DNA of 64,000 nt from Moorena sp. SIOASIH (GTDB lineage Bacteria; Cyanobacteriota; Cyanobacteriia; Cyanobacteriales; Coleofasciculaceae). The number at the start of each line of letters is the position of its first letter. Within the stretch, counting starts at the first letter, position 1. The notes beneath the pieces are model-generated. The model made no database searches and was not told the DNA's origin. It saw nothing but the letters and a program-made list of their open reading frames with translations. The DNA is taken from assembly GCF_010671925.1 (NCBI RefSeq), contig NZ_JAAHIH010000001.1:1369053-1433052 (forward strand), read 5' to 3'. The translations under genes and the position numbers were made by a program. Below are positions 52,318 to 60,796 of the stretch, piece after piece.

Positions 52318-53880
52318 GTGGTGACCAGGGTATTAGTTGTAGAAGACGAAGTTATTGTTGCTAAGACAATTGCTAGCCAGCTTAAGCAACTGGGGTATAT
52401 GGTATCAGCTACCGCTTCATCTGGCTCTCAAGCCATTACCAAAGCCGCTCAAACTAAGCCTGACTTAGTGCTGATGGACATTTTCCTCAAAGGCAAGATG
52501 GATGGTATTACTGCTGCTAGGCAAATCCGTGAACATTTACGTATTCCTATCGTCTATTTAACTGCCTATGCGGATGAAGATACCTTGCAACGGGCTAAGG
52601 TTACCCAACCCTTTGGCTATGTGACCAAACCGTTTAACGAGAGAGACTTGCGAGTTGCTATTGAAATGGCTCTTCAGCAATACCAGATGGAGCAGTCGTT
52701 GCAGAGCAGCCAAGCTCAGTTGTCATCCATTTTAAACTCTATCGATGATGCAGTTATTGCTACCACGACCCAAGGTACCATTACTTTTATGAATGCTTCC
52801 GCTGAAGCTCTGACTGGCTGGAACCAATCCGAGGTATGGGGGCGAGATGTGACCTCAGTGTTCCCAATTGTTAATGATCTGACTGGTAATCTAGTCAAGT
52901 ATCCCCTAGATAAAGTAATCAAGACCGGACAAGTTGTCTATCTGGGCGAGCATAACTCTTTGATTACAAAGGATGGTGGTCGAATTGCCGTTGGTAATAG
53001 TGCTTCACCCCTAAAAGACCAACTGGGAAACGTGAATGGAGTAGTGCTCGCGTTTTGGGATATCAGCGAGGATCCTCAGACAGAAATGTTAGAGCAGGTG
53101 TTGGCAAAAGAGCAAGAAATCCAAGATTTCCGCTCCCAGTTCGTCTCCACCGTTTGCCACGAATTCCGTAATCCCCTCAGTGTGATCCTAACTGCCGCTG
53201 AATTACTCAAGCGCTATGGTAATCTGGCCACTCAGGAGCAAAAGCAGCGTTATCTAAAACGAATTACTATTTCAGTAGAGCGCATGACTGAGTTGATGGA
53301 AGAGGTGTTGCTAATCGGTCAAGCTGAAGTAGGTCGGCTAGAATTTATTCCAACTCCCATGAACTTGGAGCAATTCTGCCAGGATTTAATTGCAGAACTA
53401 TGCCTAGATGAAGCCAGCCGCAACCGGATTGTTTTTACCTCTGACAGGGTCTATACAGAAGTCTGTATGGATGATAAGCTTATACATTACATTATCACTA
53501 ATCTGCTTACCAATGCTCTGAAGTATTCTCCTTCTGATGAAATCGTGACCTTTCACCTAACCTGTGATCTGAAACAGCAGTTGGTTGTGTTCCGGATCCA
53601 GGATAAAGGAATTGGGATTGCTGAAGCAGACCAAAAGAAAATTTTCGATTCCTTTTATCGAGCCAAAAATGTGGGGACAATTCAAGGGACTGGTCTGGGA
53701 CTATCGATTGTGAAACGCTGTGTGGAACAGCATCAGGGAGAGATTGAAGTGACTAGTCAATTGGGCGTTGGTACAACATTTACGATTAAAATTCCCATAG
53801 TAAGTAATGGGGAAGTTAGACTTGTGAATTCAGACGTCACAAGTGCTGATTGGCAATGGCTCGGGAGTAGTCACAATTAG
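52318..53880 (+). CDS. Response regulator-PAS-histidine kinase hybrid
   Basis: 520 residues with the receiver first. Receiver 1-120: VLVVEDEV, phosphoacceptor Asp in LVLMDIFLKG near 52, Thr/Ala in VYLTAYAD, Lys in GYVTKPF near 102. PAS about 135-255 (ALTGWNQSEVWGRD). HisKA with the His in STVCHEFRNPLSVILTAAEL near 281. HATPase with NLLTNALKYSP, DKGIGIAEADQKKIFDSFY and GTGLGLSIVKR. An N-terminal receiver on a kinase suggests that it is controlled by phosphotransfer from the gene just upstream. Two GTG codons in tandem (52318, 52321) are the only plausible starts here. Confidence 0.9.
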   Translation: MVTRVLVVEDEVIVAKTIASQLKQLGYMVSATASSGSQAITKAAQTKPDLVLMDIFLKGKMDGITAARQIREHLRIPIVYLTAYADEDTLQRAKVTQPFGYVTKPFNERDLRVAIEMALQQYQMEQSLQSSQAQLSSILNSIDDAVIATTTQGTITFMNASAEALTGWNQSEVWGRDVTSVFPIVNDLTGNLVKYPLDKVIKTGQVVYLGEHNSLITKDGGRIAVGNSASPLKDQLGNVNGVVLAFWDISEDPQTEMLEQVLAKEQEIQDFRSQFVSTVCHEFRNPLSVILTAAELLKRYGNLATQEQKQRYLKRITISVERMTELMEEVLLIGQAEVGRLEFIPTPMNLEQFCQDLIAELCLDEASRNRIVFTSDRVYTEVCMDDKLIHYIITNLLTNALKYSPSDEIVTFHLTCDLKQQLVVFRIQDKGIGIAEADQKKIFDSFYRAKNVGTIQGTGLGLSIVKRCVEQHQGEIEVTSQLGVGTTFTIKIPIVSNGEVRLVNSDVTSADWQWLGSSHN

Positions 53881-53987
53881 CAATTACCTTTGTAGCGATT
53901 TAGTTCGGGTGTGTTGAAAACCAAGAGTAGTTTTAAAAAAGCTAAAATTTCTGGAGCTTAATACCAAGGACAAATGACAAAGGACAA

Positions 53988-55658
53988 ATGATAAAAAAAC
54001 CAGGGTTAAAACTTGTTATTACTGCGGCGATCGCATTTTTTTTATTCACCTTAATTTTTACTCTACATCGACACTATACTTTTTATTCTTCTTACGACCA
54101 AGGAATTTTTAATCAAGTCTTCTGGAATGGCAGTCACGGTCGTGTCTTTCAGAGTACTCTTTCATCCCAGCTGTCTACTAATGTAGTTCATAATGGGGAA
54201 GTTCCAGATGTCTATTACCACCGATTAGGGCAACACTTTACTCCCGCGCTGTTACTTTGGTTACCGTTATATGCTTTGTTTCCATTTCCCGCTACCCTAA
54301 CGGTTTTGCAGCTAACGTTGGTAACAGCTGCTGGTGTAGTTTTGTATATCCTGGCCAGACAGTATCTGCAACCGATGTTAGCAGCAATGATTACGGTTAG
54401 CTTTTACTGTGCTAATGCTATTCTTGGTCCAACTTTAGCCAATTTCCATGACATCTGCCAAATTCCCCTTTTTGTGTTTGGGCTACTGCTAGCTATGGAA
54501 AAACGCTGGTGGTGGCTGTTTTGGTTGCTGGCAATTTTGATTTTAGCTGTACGGGAAGATTCCGGGATAGGTTTGTTTGGTGTGGGATTCTATTTAATCG
54601 TTAGTCGGCGCTACCCTCGCATTGGTCTGGCAGTTTGTACCCTCAGTTTCGGTTACATACTTGTCTTGACCAATCTAATTATGCCCCTATTTTCGGAAGA
54701 TATTTCTCAACGGTTCATGATCGAGCGTTTTGGTCAGTACGCTGATGGGGATGAGGCGTCTACCCTGGAGATTATTAAGGGTATGCTGACCAATCCCTGG
54801 CGTTTACTAGTAGAACTGTTTACTCCCTTTTTTGGCACTATTCAGTATTTATTAGGTCAATGGTTACCATTAGCATTTATACCAGCTATTGCTCCCGCTT
54901 CTTGGTCTATCGCAGCATTTCCTTTGCTAAAACTCCTGTTGGGTAAAGGTCAATCAGTGCTTGCTATTAATATCCGCTATGCTATGACCGTAGTACCTGG
55001 GCTATTTTATGGCGCGATACTTTGGTGGTCAGCTCATCCCCAATTTAGTCAAGCTGTGATCTCGGCTAGGTCTAAGTTTCGGCGCTTTTGGATTTTTTGT
55101 CTAACCCTTGCGGTAGTGTTGACCATTACCTCTAGCCCAAATCGAACCTTTTATTTCCTGCTTCCGGATTCCTACCAACCCTTCGTCTATGTTCCGTTAA
55201 CCCAACAGTGGTCTCGTGTGGGGTCGATCCGGTCATTACTGGCTCAGATTCCACCAAATGCTAGTGTCTCAGCTACTACCTATCTAGTGCCTCATCTGTC
55301 AGGACGTCGGGAAGTCATCCGCTTAGCCGATTTACAGTTGCGCAATGATAATGGCGAGGTGGTGAATGTGGATTATGCGATCGCAGATTTATGGCGGTTA
55401 CAACGCTATCAAATTGCCTTTAAGCATGATGGTCAGCGGTTGCGCTCCTTAGTTAACATGATTGACCGGGTCACCAAGACTAACGAGTATGGCATCATTG
55501 GTTTTAAAGATGGTGTGATTTTGATGCAAAAAGGAGTAGCATCTAATCCAGAGGCTATGGCAGCATGGCTAAGCTTTAGGCAAAAGTTAGATGTATCAAC
55601 TACAGGATCAGGACTTACGCATTTGCCCCCTAAATCCCCCAATTCTGGGGAAATTTGA
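53988..55658 (+). CDS. DUF2079 polytopic membrane protein
   Basis: 556 residues with about ten hydrophobic segments. The N-terminal SSYDQGIFNQVFWNGSHGR and YYHRLGQHFTPALLLWLPLY, after the first membrane helix, are typical of DUF2079, a family with a glycosyltransferase-like (GT-C) membrane topology. The function is unknown; the acidic-aromatic loop after TM1 is where GT-C enzymes place catalytic residues, so a lipid-linked sugar transferase is possible. The C-terminal part (about 400-530) is soluble and contains ASVSATTYLVPHLSGRREV. The last codons overlap a palindromic element. Confidence 0.8.
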   Translation: MIKKPGLKLVITAAIAFFLFTLIFTLHRHYTFYSSYDQGIFNQVFWNGSHGRVFQSTLSSQLSTNVVHNGEVPDVYYHRLGQHFTPALLLWLPLYALFPFPATLTVLQLTLVTAAGVVLYILARQYLQPMLAAMITVSFYCANAILGPTLANFHDICQIPLFVFGLLLAMEKRWWWLFWLLAILILAVREDSGIGLFGVGFYLIVSRRYPRIGLAVCTLSFGYILVLTNLIMPLFSEDISQRFMIERFGQYADGDEASTLEIIKGMLTNPWRLLVELFTPFFGTIQYLLGQWLPLAFIPAIAPASWSIAAFPLLKLLLGKGQSVLAINIRYAMTVVPGLFYGAILWWSAHPQFSQAVISARSKFRRFWIFCLTLAVVLTITSSPNRTFYFLLPDSYQPFVYVPLTQQWSRVGSIRSLLAQIPPNASVSATTYLVPHLSGRREVIRLADLQLRNDNGEVVNVDYAIADLWRLQRYQIAFKHDGQRLRSLVNMIDRVTKTNEYGIIGFKDGVILMQKGVASNPEAMAAWLSFRQKLDVSTTGSGLTHLPPKSPNSGEI

Positions 55659-55697
55659 CATCATTACCACCCAGAATTGGTGGTATAGGGGGGCGAA
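55615..55697. repeat. Palindromic element at the end of the DUF2079 gene
   Basis: TTTGCCCCCTAAATCCCCCA ... ACCCAGAATTGGTGG ... GGGGGGCGAA forms a long imperfect inverted repeat with AATTCTGGG/CCCAGAATT cores. It provides the last dozen codons and could act as a terminator. The same AATTCTGGGG core recurs at 58614-58712. Confidence 0.7.
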
Positions 55698-55751
55698 ATA
55701 CACTTAACCGCGTAATTACTGAGGATAATAACTGTAATCCCATAGCAAAGG

Positions 55752-55789
55752 CAACAGGGAATAGGGAACAGGGAACAGGGAGTAGGGAA
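55752..55789. repeat. Short tandem GGGAACA/GGGAATA repeat
   Basis: About five degenerate heptamers, complementary in type to the GTTCCCT runs at 58832-58872 and 59602-59650. Confidence 0.75.
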
Positions 55790-55932
55790 TATGGTATCAA
55801 AAATTCTGACAATTCCGATACAGATTGCTAAAGCATCTTCCTGGTTACAGGTCTCCTGGCTATTGAGTGGTTCCGCCATAAACTGATATTTCTTAATAAA
55901 GAATATCAATAAGATAAGTTGAATCAATATAA

Positions 55933-57564
55933 ATGCCTAGCACCAGTACTACGTCCTACGCTATTGACTTTGGCACGAGCAATACGGTAATCACTCGCTG
56001 GAACCCTGTCACCGAAACGCCAGAAACTATCACGTTACCAGGACTTGCTCTGCAACTTAGTCAAAATCCTCCCTTAATTCCGAGTTTGGTGTATGTCGAA
56101 GATGCTGCTCAGGGTAAGGTTATGGTTGGACAGGCAGTACGCGATCGCGGTTTGGATCTCACCAGTGACCCTCGATTCTTCCGCAGCTTCAAACGGGGGA
56201 TTGGTGCTGAGGTTCAGGGATTTCTGCCAGAACTGGATGGGATCGGGATCACCTTTGAACAAGTTGGGGAATGGTTCCTCAACCACATTATTGAACACCT
56301 ATCAGCCCTCCAGTCCGAGGCGGGGGATTCTGCCATTGAATCGGTGATTCTGACTGTGCCTGTGGATAGCTTTGAAGCCTACCGCCATTGGCTTAGTGGA
56401 ATCTGTCAATCGTTGCCAGTGGAACAGGTGAGGATGCTGGATGAACCAACAGCGGCTGCCTTGGGCTATGGTATTGCGGAAGGGGATACTCTGCTAGTCA
56501 TAGACTTTGGTGGTGGCACTCTCGATTTATCTCTGGTGCAGCTGAATCAGGAGGCTCAAGGGAGTAAAAAACCCCTCGGGTTTATTCTTAAGTGGGGGCA
56601 AAAGTCCTTTGGTGAAGGGTCTAGCCAGAAGGTGAAAATTGCCCGTGTGCTGGCGAAAGTGGGACAAAATTTGGGTGGGACAGATATTGATAACTGGCTG
56701 GTGGATTATTTTGTGGAAACTCAAGGGTTAATGCGATCGCCTTTGACTACTCGACTAGCAGAACGCCTGAAAATTCAACTGTCTGAGCAGTCTGAGGCTA
56801 CAGAAGTCTATTTTAATGATGAAACCTTCGAGAGTTACGAACTAAAACTAGACCGCGATACTTTTGAAACTATCCTCAAAGAACACCAGTTTTTTGATAG
56901 CCTTGATGATAGGATGACAGAAGTGCTGCAACAAGCAAGACGCAATGGTATAGAAGTACCAGATATAGATGGTGTCTTGTTAGTGGGTGGCACGGTGAAG
57001 ATCCCAGCGGTTCAGGCATGGGTAAACCAGTATTTCGACTCAAACAAGGTTCGTTGCCAAAAACCCTTTGAAGCGATCGCAACTGGGGCACTTCAGCTCA
57101 GCCAAGGTATCGAAGTCCAAGATTTCCTCTACCATAGCTACGGAATTCGCTATTGGGATAGACGGTTAAAGCGTCACAACTGGCACTCAATCATTAGAGA
57201 AGGACAACCTTACCCCATGAGTGAGCCAGTAGAACTATTCTTAGGAGCATCGGTAGAGAATCAACCGAGTATAGAGCTAATTTTAGGAGAGTTAGGCTCC
57301 CAAACTGGTGGGACAGAGATTTATTTTGAAGGCGATCGCTTGATTACTCGTCAGTTAGGCCAGGGTCAAACTGCTGTGCAACCCCTCAATGACAGGGATG
57401 GGGCAAGAAGTGTGGCTAAATTAACACCCCTGGGCAATCCCGGAAGCGATCGCATTAAACTCCAGTTTCAAGTTGATGCTGAACGGTACTTGAGAGTTAC
57501 TGTAGATGATTTACTTACCAATGAAACGTTATTGGCAAATCAGGTAGTGGCTCAGTTAAGTTAA
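55933..57564 (+). CDS. Hsp70-family ATPase (non-DnaK)
   Basis: 543 residues. Actin-like ATPase motifs: phosphate 1 IDFGTSNTVITRW at the N-terminus, connect 1 LDEPTAAALGYG near 175, phosphate 2 VIDFGGGTLDLSLV near 188, and adenosine VLLVGGTVKIPAVQAW near 350. The region after about 390 is shorter than the DnaK substrate domain and lacks an EEVD-like tail. This is a common cyanobacterial Hsp70-like protein of unknown client. It starts at ATG 55933 after a 270-bp gap with repeats and has no chaperone partner gene beside it. Confidence 0.88.
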   Translation: MPSTSTTSYAIDFGTSNTVITRWNPVTETPETITLPGLALQLSQNPPLIPSLVYVEDAAQGKVMVGQAVRDRGLDLTSDPRFFRSFKRGIGAEVQGFLPELDGIGITFEQVGEWFLNHIIEHLSALQSEAGDSAIESVILTVPVDSFEAYRHWLSGICQSLPVEQVRMLDEPTAAALGYGIAEGDTLLVIDFGGGTLDLSLVQLNQEAQGSKKPLGFILKWGQKSFGEGSSQKVKIARVLAKVGQNLGGTDIDNWLVDYFVETQGLMRSPLTTRLAERLKIQLSEQSEATEVYFNDETFESYELKLDRDTFETILKEHQFFDSLDDRMTEVLQQARRNGIEVPDIDGVLLVGGTVKIPAVQAWVNQYFDSNKVRCQKPFEAIATGALQLSQGIEVQDFLYHSYGIRYWDRRLKRHNWHSIIREGQPYPMSEPVELFLGASVENQPSIELILGELGSQTGGTEIYFEGDRLITRQLGQGQTAVQPLNDRDGARSVAKLTPLGNPGSDRIKLQFQVDAERYLRVTVDDLLTNETLLANQVVAQLS

Positions 57565-57611
57565 GATGCACCTGGATATCTCTGTATAAAGTACACCCTA
57601 TCAGCTCTAAT

Positions 57612-57953
57612 TTAGGGAGAATTGGTTATTTCCACAATCATTTCTCCTTGCTGCAACTGTTCTAAAGCATCAGGCAAAGTAGCGGTTAGTAATTGCCGTA
57701 AGTTGCGGTTTGTAACGTTACCACAGGTTAGCCACAAAATTTGAGGAGGTGTTCCCAAACGACATACTAGATCTATGAAGTCGCTATCTTTGGTCATAAT
57801 TACAGCGTTTTGAGATCGTGCAGCTTCAAAAATCTCGATATCATGAGCATCTCGAAGAGTCAAGTCTCGCAGAGCAAAAGCCTCTAAGCCAAAAGTAGTT
57901 GACAGCCAATGTGCTAATGTTGGAGGCAGTTGAGCATCAATCCAAATCTTCAT
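57612..57953 (-). CDS. DUF5615 PIN-like toxin
   Basis: 113 residues. MKIWIDAQLPPTLAHWL opens with the first acidic residue (Asp6). Later acids are in LRDAHDIEIFEAA and MTKDSDFIDLV, the arrangement of the DUF5615/Mut7-C-like PIN ribonucleases. Its ATG overlaps the stop of the DUF433 gene (ATGA). Such pairs are toxin-antitoxin modules in cyanobacteria; RNA cleavage is inferred from the family. Confidence 0.85.
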   Translation of the reverse strand: MKIWIDAQLPPTLAHWLSTTFGLEAFALRDLTLRDAHDIEIFEAARSQNAVIMTKDSDFIDLVCRLGTPPQILWLTCGNVTNRNLRQLLTATLPDALEQLQQGEMIVEITNSP

Positions 57954-58183
57954 GCTGTCAGTCTGGGGAAATCAGTGCGTCGTGCAGCAAAAAGCAGACA
58001 AGCTTGAATATCTGCCAGTTCCAAATCGGGGAAATCTTCTAAAATTTCAGTAACACTAACATTTTCAGCCAACATTTCTAAAATATCGGTAACTCGAATT
58101 CGCATCCCTCGAATGCAGGGACGACCACCACACTGACCAGGGGTTTGAGTAATGCGAGCGATCAAGCTAGTTTTTGAATTCAT
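57950..58183 (-). CDS. DUF433 antitoxin
   Basis: 77 residues. TPGQCGGRPCIRGMRIRVTD and VTEILEDFPDLELADIQACL are hallmarks of DUF433, a small winged-helix-like DNA-binding family found in front of DUF5615 toxins. It is the first gene of the pair and probably autoregulates the operon. Confidence 0.87.
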   Translation of the reverse strand: MNSKTSLIARITQTPGQCGGRPCIRGMRIRVTDILEMLAENVSVTEILEDFPDLELADIQACLLFAARRTDFPRLTA

Positions 58184-58248
58184 GAGGGTGTCTACAAGTT
58201 GCTTTGTTTATCTCTATTTTAGTTGCCGCTATTCCTGAATCAATCGTT

Positions 58249-58419
58249 TAATTCAGCGATCACATCATCAACTGTACCCCGAAAAACGTTACATTCTTGA
58301 TAGTCTTGGTGAGCTTGAGTAATATTAACAGCGATTTCTTCTCTTCTTTGTTCAATTTGTCTATGTCTAACAATATTAATTAAATCGTTCTGTTCTTCTA
58401 AAGAAAGAGCGTCAATCAT
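58249..58419 (-). CDS. Small antitoxin-like protein, orphan
   Basis: About 56 residues from the ATG at 58419: MIDALSLEEQNDLINIVRHR then QIEQRREEIAVNITQAHQDY. The LSLEEQxxLxxIVxHRxIEQRREEI pattern resembles short cyanobacterial antitoxins of ParE/RelE-type modules. No toxin frame follows, so it may be a remnant. The 3' end is uncertain by one frame from hand reading. Confidence 0.5.
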
Positions 58420-58613
58420 TTATAAAATTTGATTGAAGTGACTTGTTTGCATCATTTTTGACTCTCTTAAGCTACGGGCGATCGGATTATGAGTCCGATA
58501 AAGTTATTGTAACTCACAATAAAAGATAAAATATTAGGGTAACAAGTGTAAAAATTAAGGGTTTTGGGTGGTGCCTTCCTTAGAGGATATCTGAAAAGTT
58601 TTTTGATCCTGAA

Positions 58614-58712
58614 TTTTGCCCCCCTAGCCCCCCAATTCTGGGGGGAACAAGAATCTATTTGCTGGTAAAAGTCCCCCGAGCGAGCAATCCCTCGCTCGGG
58701 GGATTTAGGGGG
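58614..58712. repeat. GC-rich palindromic elements
   Basis: CCCCCCAATTCTGGGGGG is a near-perfect palindrome. CCCCCGAGCGAG and CTCGCTCGGGGG form a strong 12-bp stem around a short loop, and the outer CCCCCCTAG and TTTAGGGGG may pair too. The same family occurs at 55615-55697. Confidence 0.75.
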
Positions 58713-58831
58713 CTTATATGTAGCAAATGAGACTTCTCAGACAACCTCTTATAATCAATCGGGTGAAGCAGCAGATGTTGATTACTTTGAGCGCACCCTA
58801 CAATACGCTAAGCACTATTGCCTCTTATCTC

Positions 58832-58872
58832 TTCCCTGTTCCCTGTTCCCTGTTCCCTGTTCCCTGTTCCCT
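58832..58872. repeat. GTTCCCT heptamer tandem repeat
   Basis: Five or more perfect GTTCCCT units end directly at the ATG of the following gene, so its leader is made of the repeat and has no Shine-Dalgarno. Confidence 0.85.
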
Positions 58873-59499
58873 ATGATTCTATCAGCAACCAAAACCGGTA
58901 TCAGTCCAGAAGAATTTATTGCTCAGTATGGAGACGATCAACGCTACGAACTGATTGATGGAGAGTTAATTGAGATAGAAGCAAGTGGCTCCCACGAGCA
59001 AGTCGTGGCGTTGATTGGCCGAAAGCTTAACGTAGAAATAGATCGTTTAGATGTACCTTATTTTATTCCACACCGTTGCTTAATTCAGCCCTTGGGAACC
59101 TTCAACGCTTTCAGACCAGATTTGGTTGTGCTTGATGAGGGAGAACTAATTAACGAACCACTGTGGGCAAGGGAACCAGTGATTACTCTGGGTACTACTG
59201 TAAAACTTGTGGTTGAAGTCGTTAGTACAAATTGGCAGAATGATTATGCTCGTAAGTATGAAGATTACGAAGCTTTGGGGATTCCAGAATACTGGATTGT
59301 GGATTATCTCGGTATTGGCGGGAAATACTTTATTGGTAGCCCTAAACAACCGACGGTAACGGTCTGCTGTATGGTAAATGATCAATATCAAAAAGTAATG
59401 TTTCGTAGAGGGGATTGTCTCAAATCTTCGCTTTTTCCTAATCTTAAGTTATCTACAGATCAATTATTTATAGGGCTGCGCCCAGGCAAGGGGGAATGA
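58873..59499 (+). CDS. Uma2-family (DUF820) putative endonuclease
   Basis: 208 residues. The PD-(D/E)xK-like core is visible: YELIDGELIEIE near 24, the acid in FRPDLVVLDEGE near 77, and VKLVVEVVSTNWQNDYARKY near 113 with the E-x-K-like pair, followed by the family's YEALGIPEYWIVDYLG. These proteins are very numerous in filamentous cyanobacteria and are often linked with mobile DNA; their true substrates are unknown. The start directly abuts a heptamer repeat. Confidence 0.88.
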   Translation: MILSATKTGISPEEFIAQYGDDQRYELIDGELIEIEASGSHEQVVALIGRKLNVEIDRLDVPYFIPHRCLIQPLGTFNAFRPDLVVLDEGELINEPLWAREPVITLGTTVKLVVEVVSTNWQNDYARKYEDYEALGIPEYWIVDYLGIGGKYFIGSPKQPTVTVCCMVNDQYQKVMFRRGDCLKSSLFPNLKLSTDQLFIGLRPGKGE

Positions 59500-59514
59500 T
59501 CTCTAGTTTGACCC

Positions 59515-59594
59515 GGTGGTGCGTTACGGGCCGGGCTGTCTCAACCGATGTCAACAGGGGGAAAATCAAGGGGAGCCCGTCCCTAACACACCCT
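59515..59594. repeat. MITE-like element with GGTGCGTTACGG / CCTAACACACC ends
   Basis: About 80 bp, beginning GGTGGTGCGTTACGGGCCGG and ending CCCTAACACACCCTAC. Related to 16296-16370. It lies immediately downstream of the Uma2 gene. Confidence 0.65.
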
Positions 59595-59601
59595 ACGCCA
59601 C

Positions 59602-59650
59602 TGTTCCCTGTTCCCTGTTCCCTGTTCCCTGTTCCCTGTTCCCTGTTCCC
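59602..59650. repeat. GTTCCCT heptamer tandem repeat
   Basis: Six to seven perfect units, same motif as 58832-58872. Confidence 0.85.
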
Positions 59651-59710
59651 TAAAATTTGTACATCACCTAATTTAAAACCGCTATAACCTATTTGTAAAT
59701 TAGATAGCTT

Positions 59711-60796
59711 CTAGTTTTCCGGAATAACCGGCAAATTCCGTAAATCAGTCTTGATATAACCTCTGTAATAAGAACTCTCCAAATAGGATTTAAATTGCAG
59801 CATATCTATCTGGTTGACTTCTAGTGGAACTCCACCAAAATCAATAATGGCTTCTATCGGTACATCCTTAATCAAGCTGTTTTTTACATAACCACTACGC
59901 TTACTACTGAATGTACCCAATTTAACTTTTGTAGCTACATATTCTTTCCCTTGCTGAAATAGTCTACTTCTTGCAGAAGCATTGCGATTAGAATATAAAC
60001 GCAACTGAACATCTTCTTTGGTACTTGTAATTAATATAGCACAACTTATTGATTGAGTACTTGAATTTATATTGGGAGATTTTTGGCAATTTTTAAATTT
60101 ATAAATAATACCTTTACGTTCAAATAGTTTAGGTTTCTCTGGAGGAGTTATAATGGGTGGATCTGTCGGAGGTTGTGGATTTTTTGGAGAAGTATCAACA
60201 GGAGTAGTAAGGGTTGCGATTTTATCATTTAATTCTTGATTTATCTTCTCTAGTTTATCATTTTGTATTTCTCTTTTTTTTAGTTCATATTGGAGATTTT
60301 TTAATTGTATATTAATCTCATCATCCTTAGTGATTTTAATTCCTACTAATTCGGGAAACTTTGTCACAAGAAATTTTCGGAGTTTATACCCTCCAAAGGC
60401 AAATAATGGTGCTGTAACAATGATTAGGATTAAGGCAAACTTAAAAGAGTTTTGCCATTGTCGCATTTTCGATTCTCTATTCATTTGTTTACAAACCTCA
60501 TCAATATCATTTTCAAGAAGTAGATGGGATAGTTCTAAGTCCCTTAAAATATCCATCACCGCTTTAATGGTGATTCTTCCTTCCATCTCATCTTTCCGTT
60601 TGGAAAGCCGTTGTACTAATCTATCGAATTGCTCTTCGGTTAAGCTATTATTTTTGGTTAATCTTCCTCCCATCTCATCTTTCCGTTTGGAAAGCTGTGC
60701 TACTAATCTATCGAATTGCTCTTCGGTTAAGCTATTTTTGATCATCTGCTTTATTGATACTAAATTTAGTTTATTTATAGCTAAGCCTCTTTCCAT
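59711..60796 (-). CDS. Membrane-anchored protein with duplicated N-terminal motif
   Basis: 361 residues, not recognised by name. Residues about 20-75 are a direct repeat: NSLTEEQFDRLVAQLSKRKD and NSLTEEQFDRLVQRLSKRKD, about 28 residues apart. A helix with ILRDLELSHLLLENDIDEVC follows, then one membrane segment near 118-138 (FALILIIVTAPLFAFGGYKL), a coiled coil (about 155-195), a Pro-rich linker (PQPPTDPPIITPPEKPK) and a C-terminal domain with a possible disulfide pair (Cys in FKNCQKS and SISCAIL). The paired LTEEQFDRLV helices resemble small adaptor modules of cyanobacterial signalling or conflict proteins; this is inference. The start overlaps the end of the pentapeptide-repeat gene by 16 bases, so the two are translationally coupled. 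Confidence 0.8.
   Translation of the reverse strand: MERGLAINKLNLVSIKQMIKNSLTEEQFDRLVAQLSKRKDEMGGRLTKNNSLTEEQFDRLVQRLSKRKDEMEGRITIKAVMDILRDLELSHLLLENDIDEVCKQMNRESKMRQWQNSFKFALILIIVTAPLFAFGGYKLRKFLVTKFPELVGIKITKDDEINIQLKNLQYELKKREIQNDKLEKINQELNDKIATLTTPVDTSPKNPQPPTDPPIITPPEKPKLFERKGIIYKFKNCQKSPNINSSTQSISCAILITSTKEDVQLRLYSNRNASARSRLFQQGKEYVATKVKLGTFSSKRSGYVKNSLIKDVPIEAIIDFGGVPLEVNQIDMLQFKSYLESSYYRGYIKTDLRNLPVIPEN

Larger units (their letters stand above)
58420..58872. other. Intergenic region with hairpins and heptamer repeats
   Basis: No gene is seen. It contains the palindromic elements at 58614-58712 and the heptamer run at 58832-58872. Confidence 0.6.
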
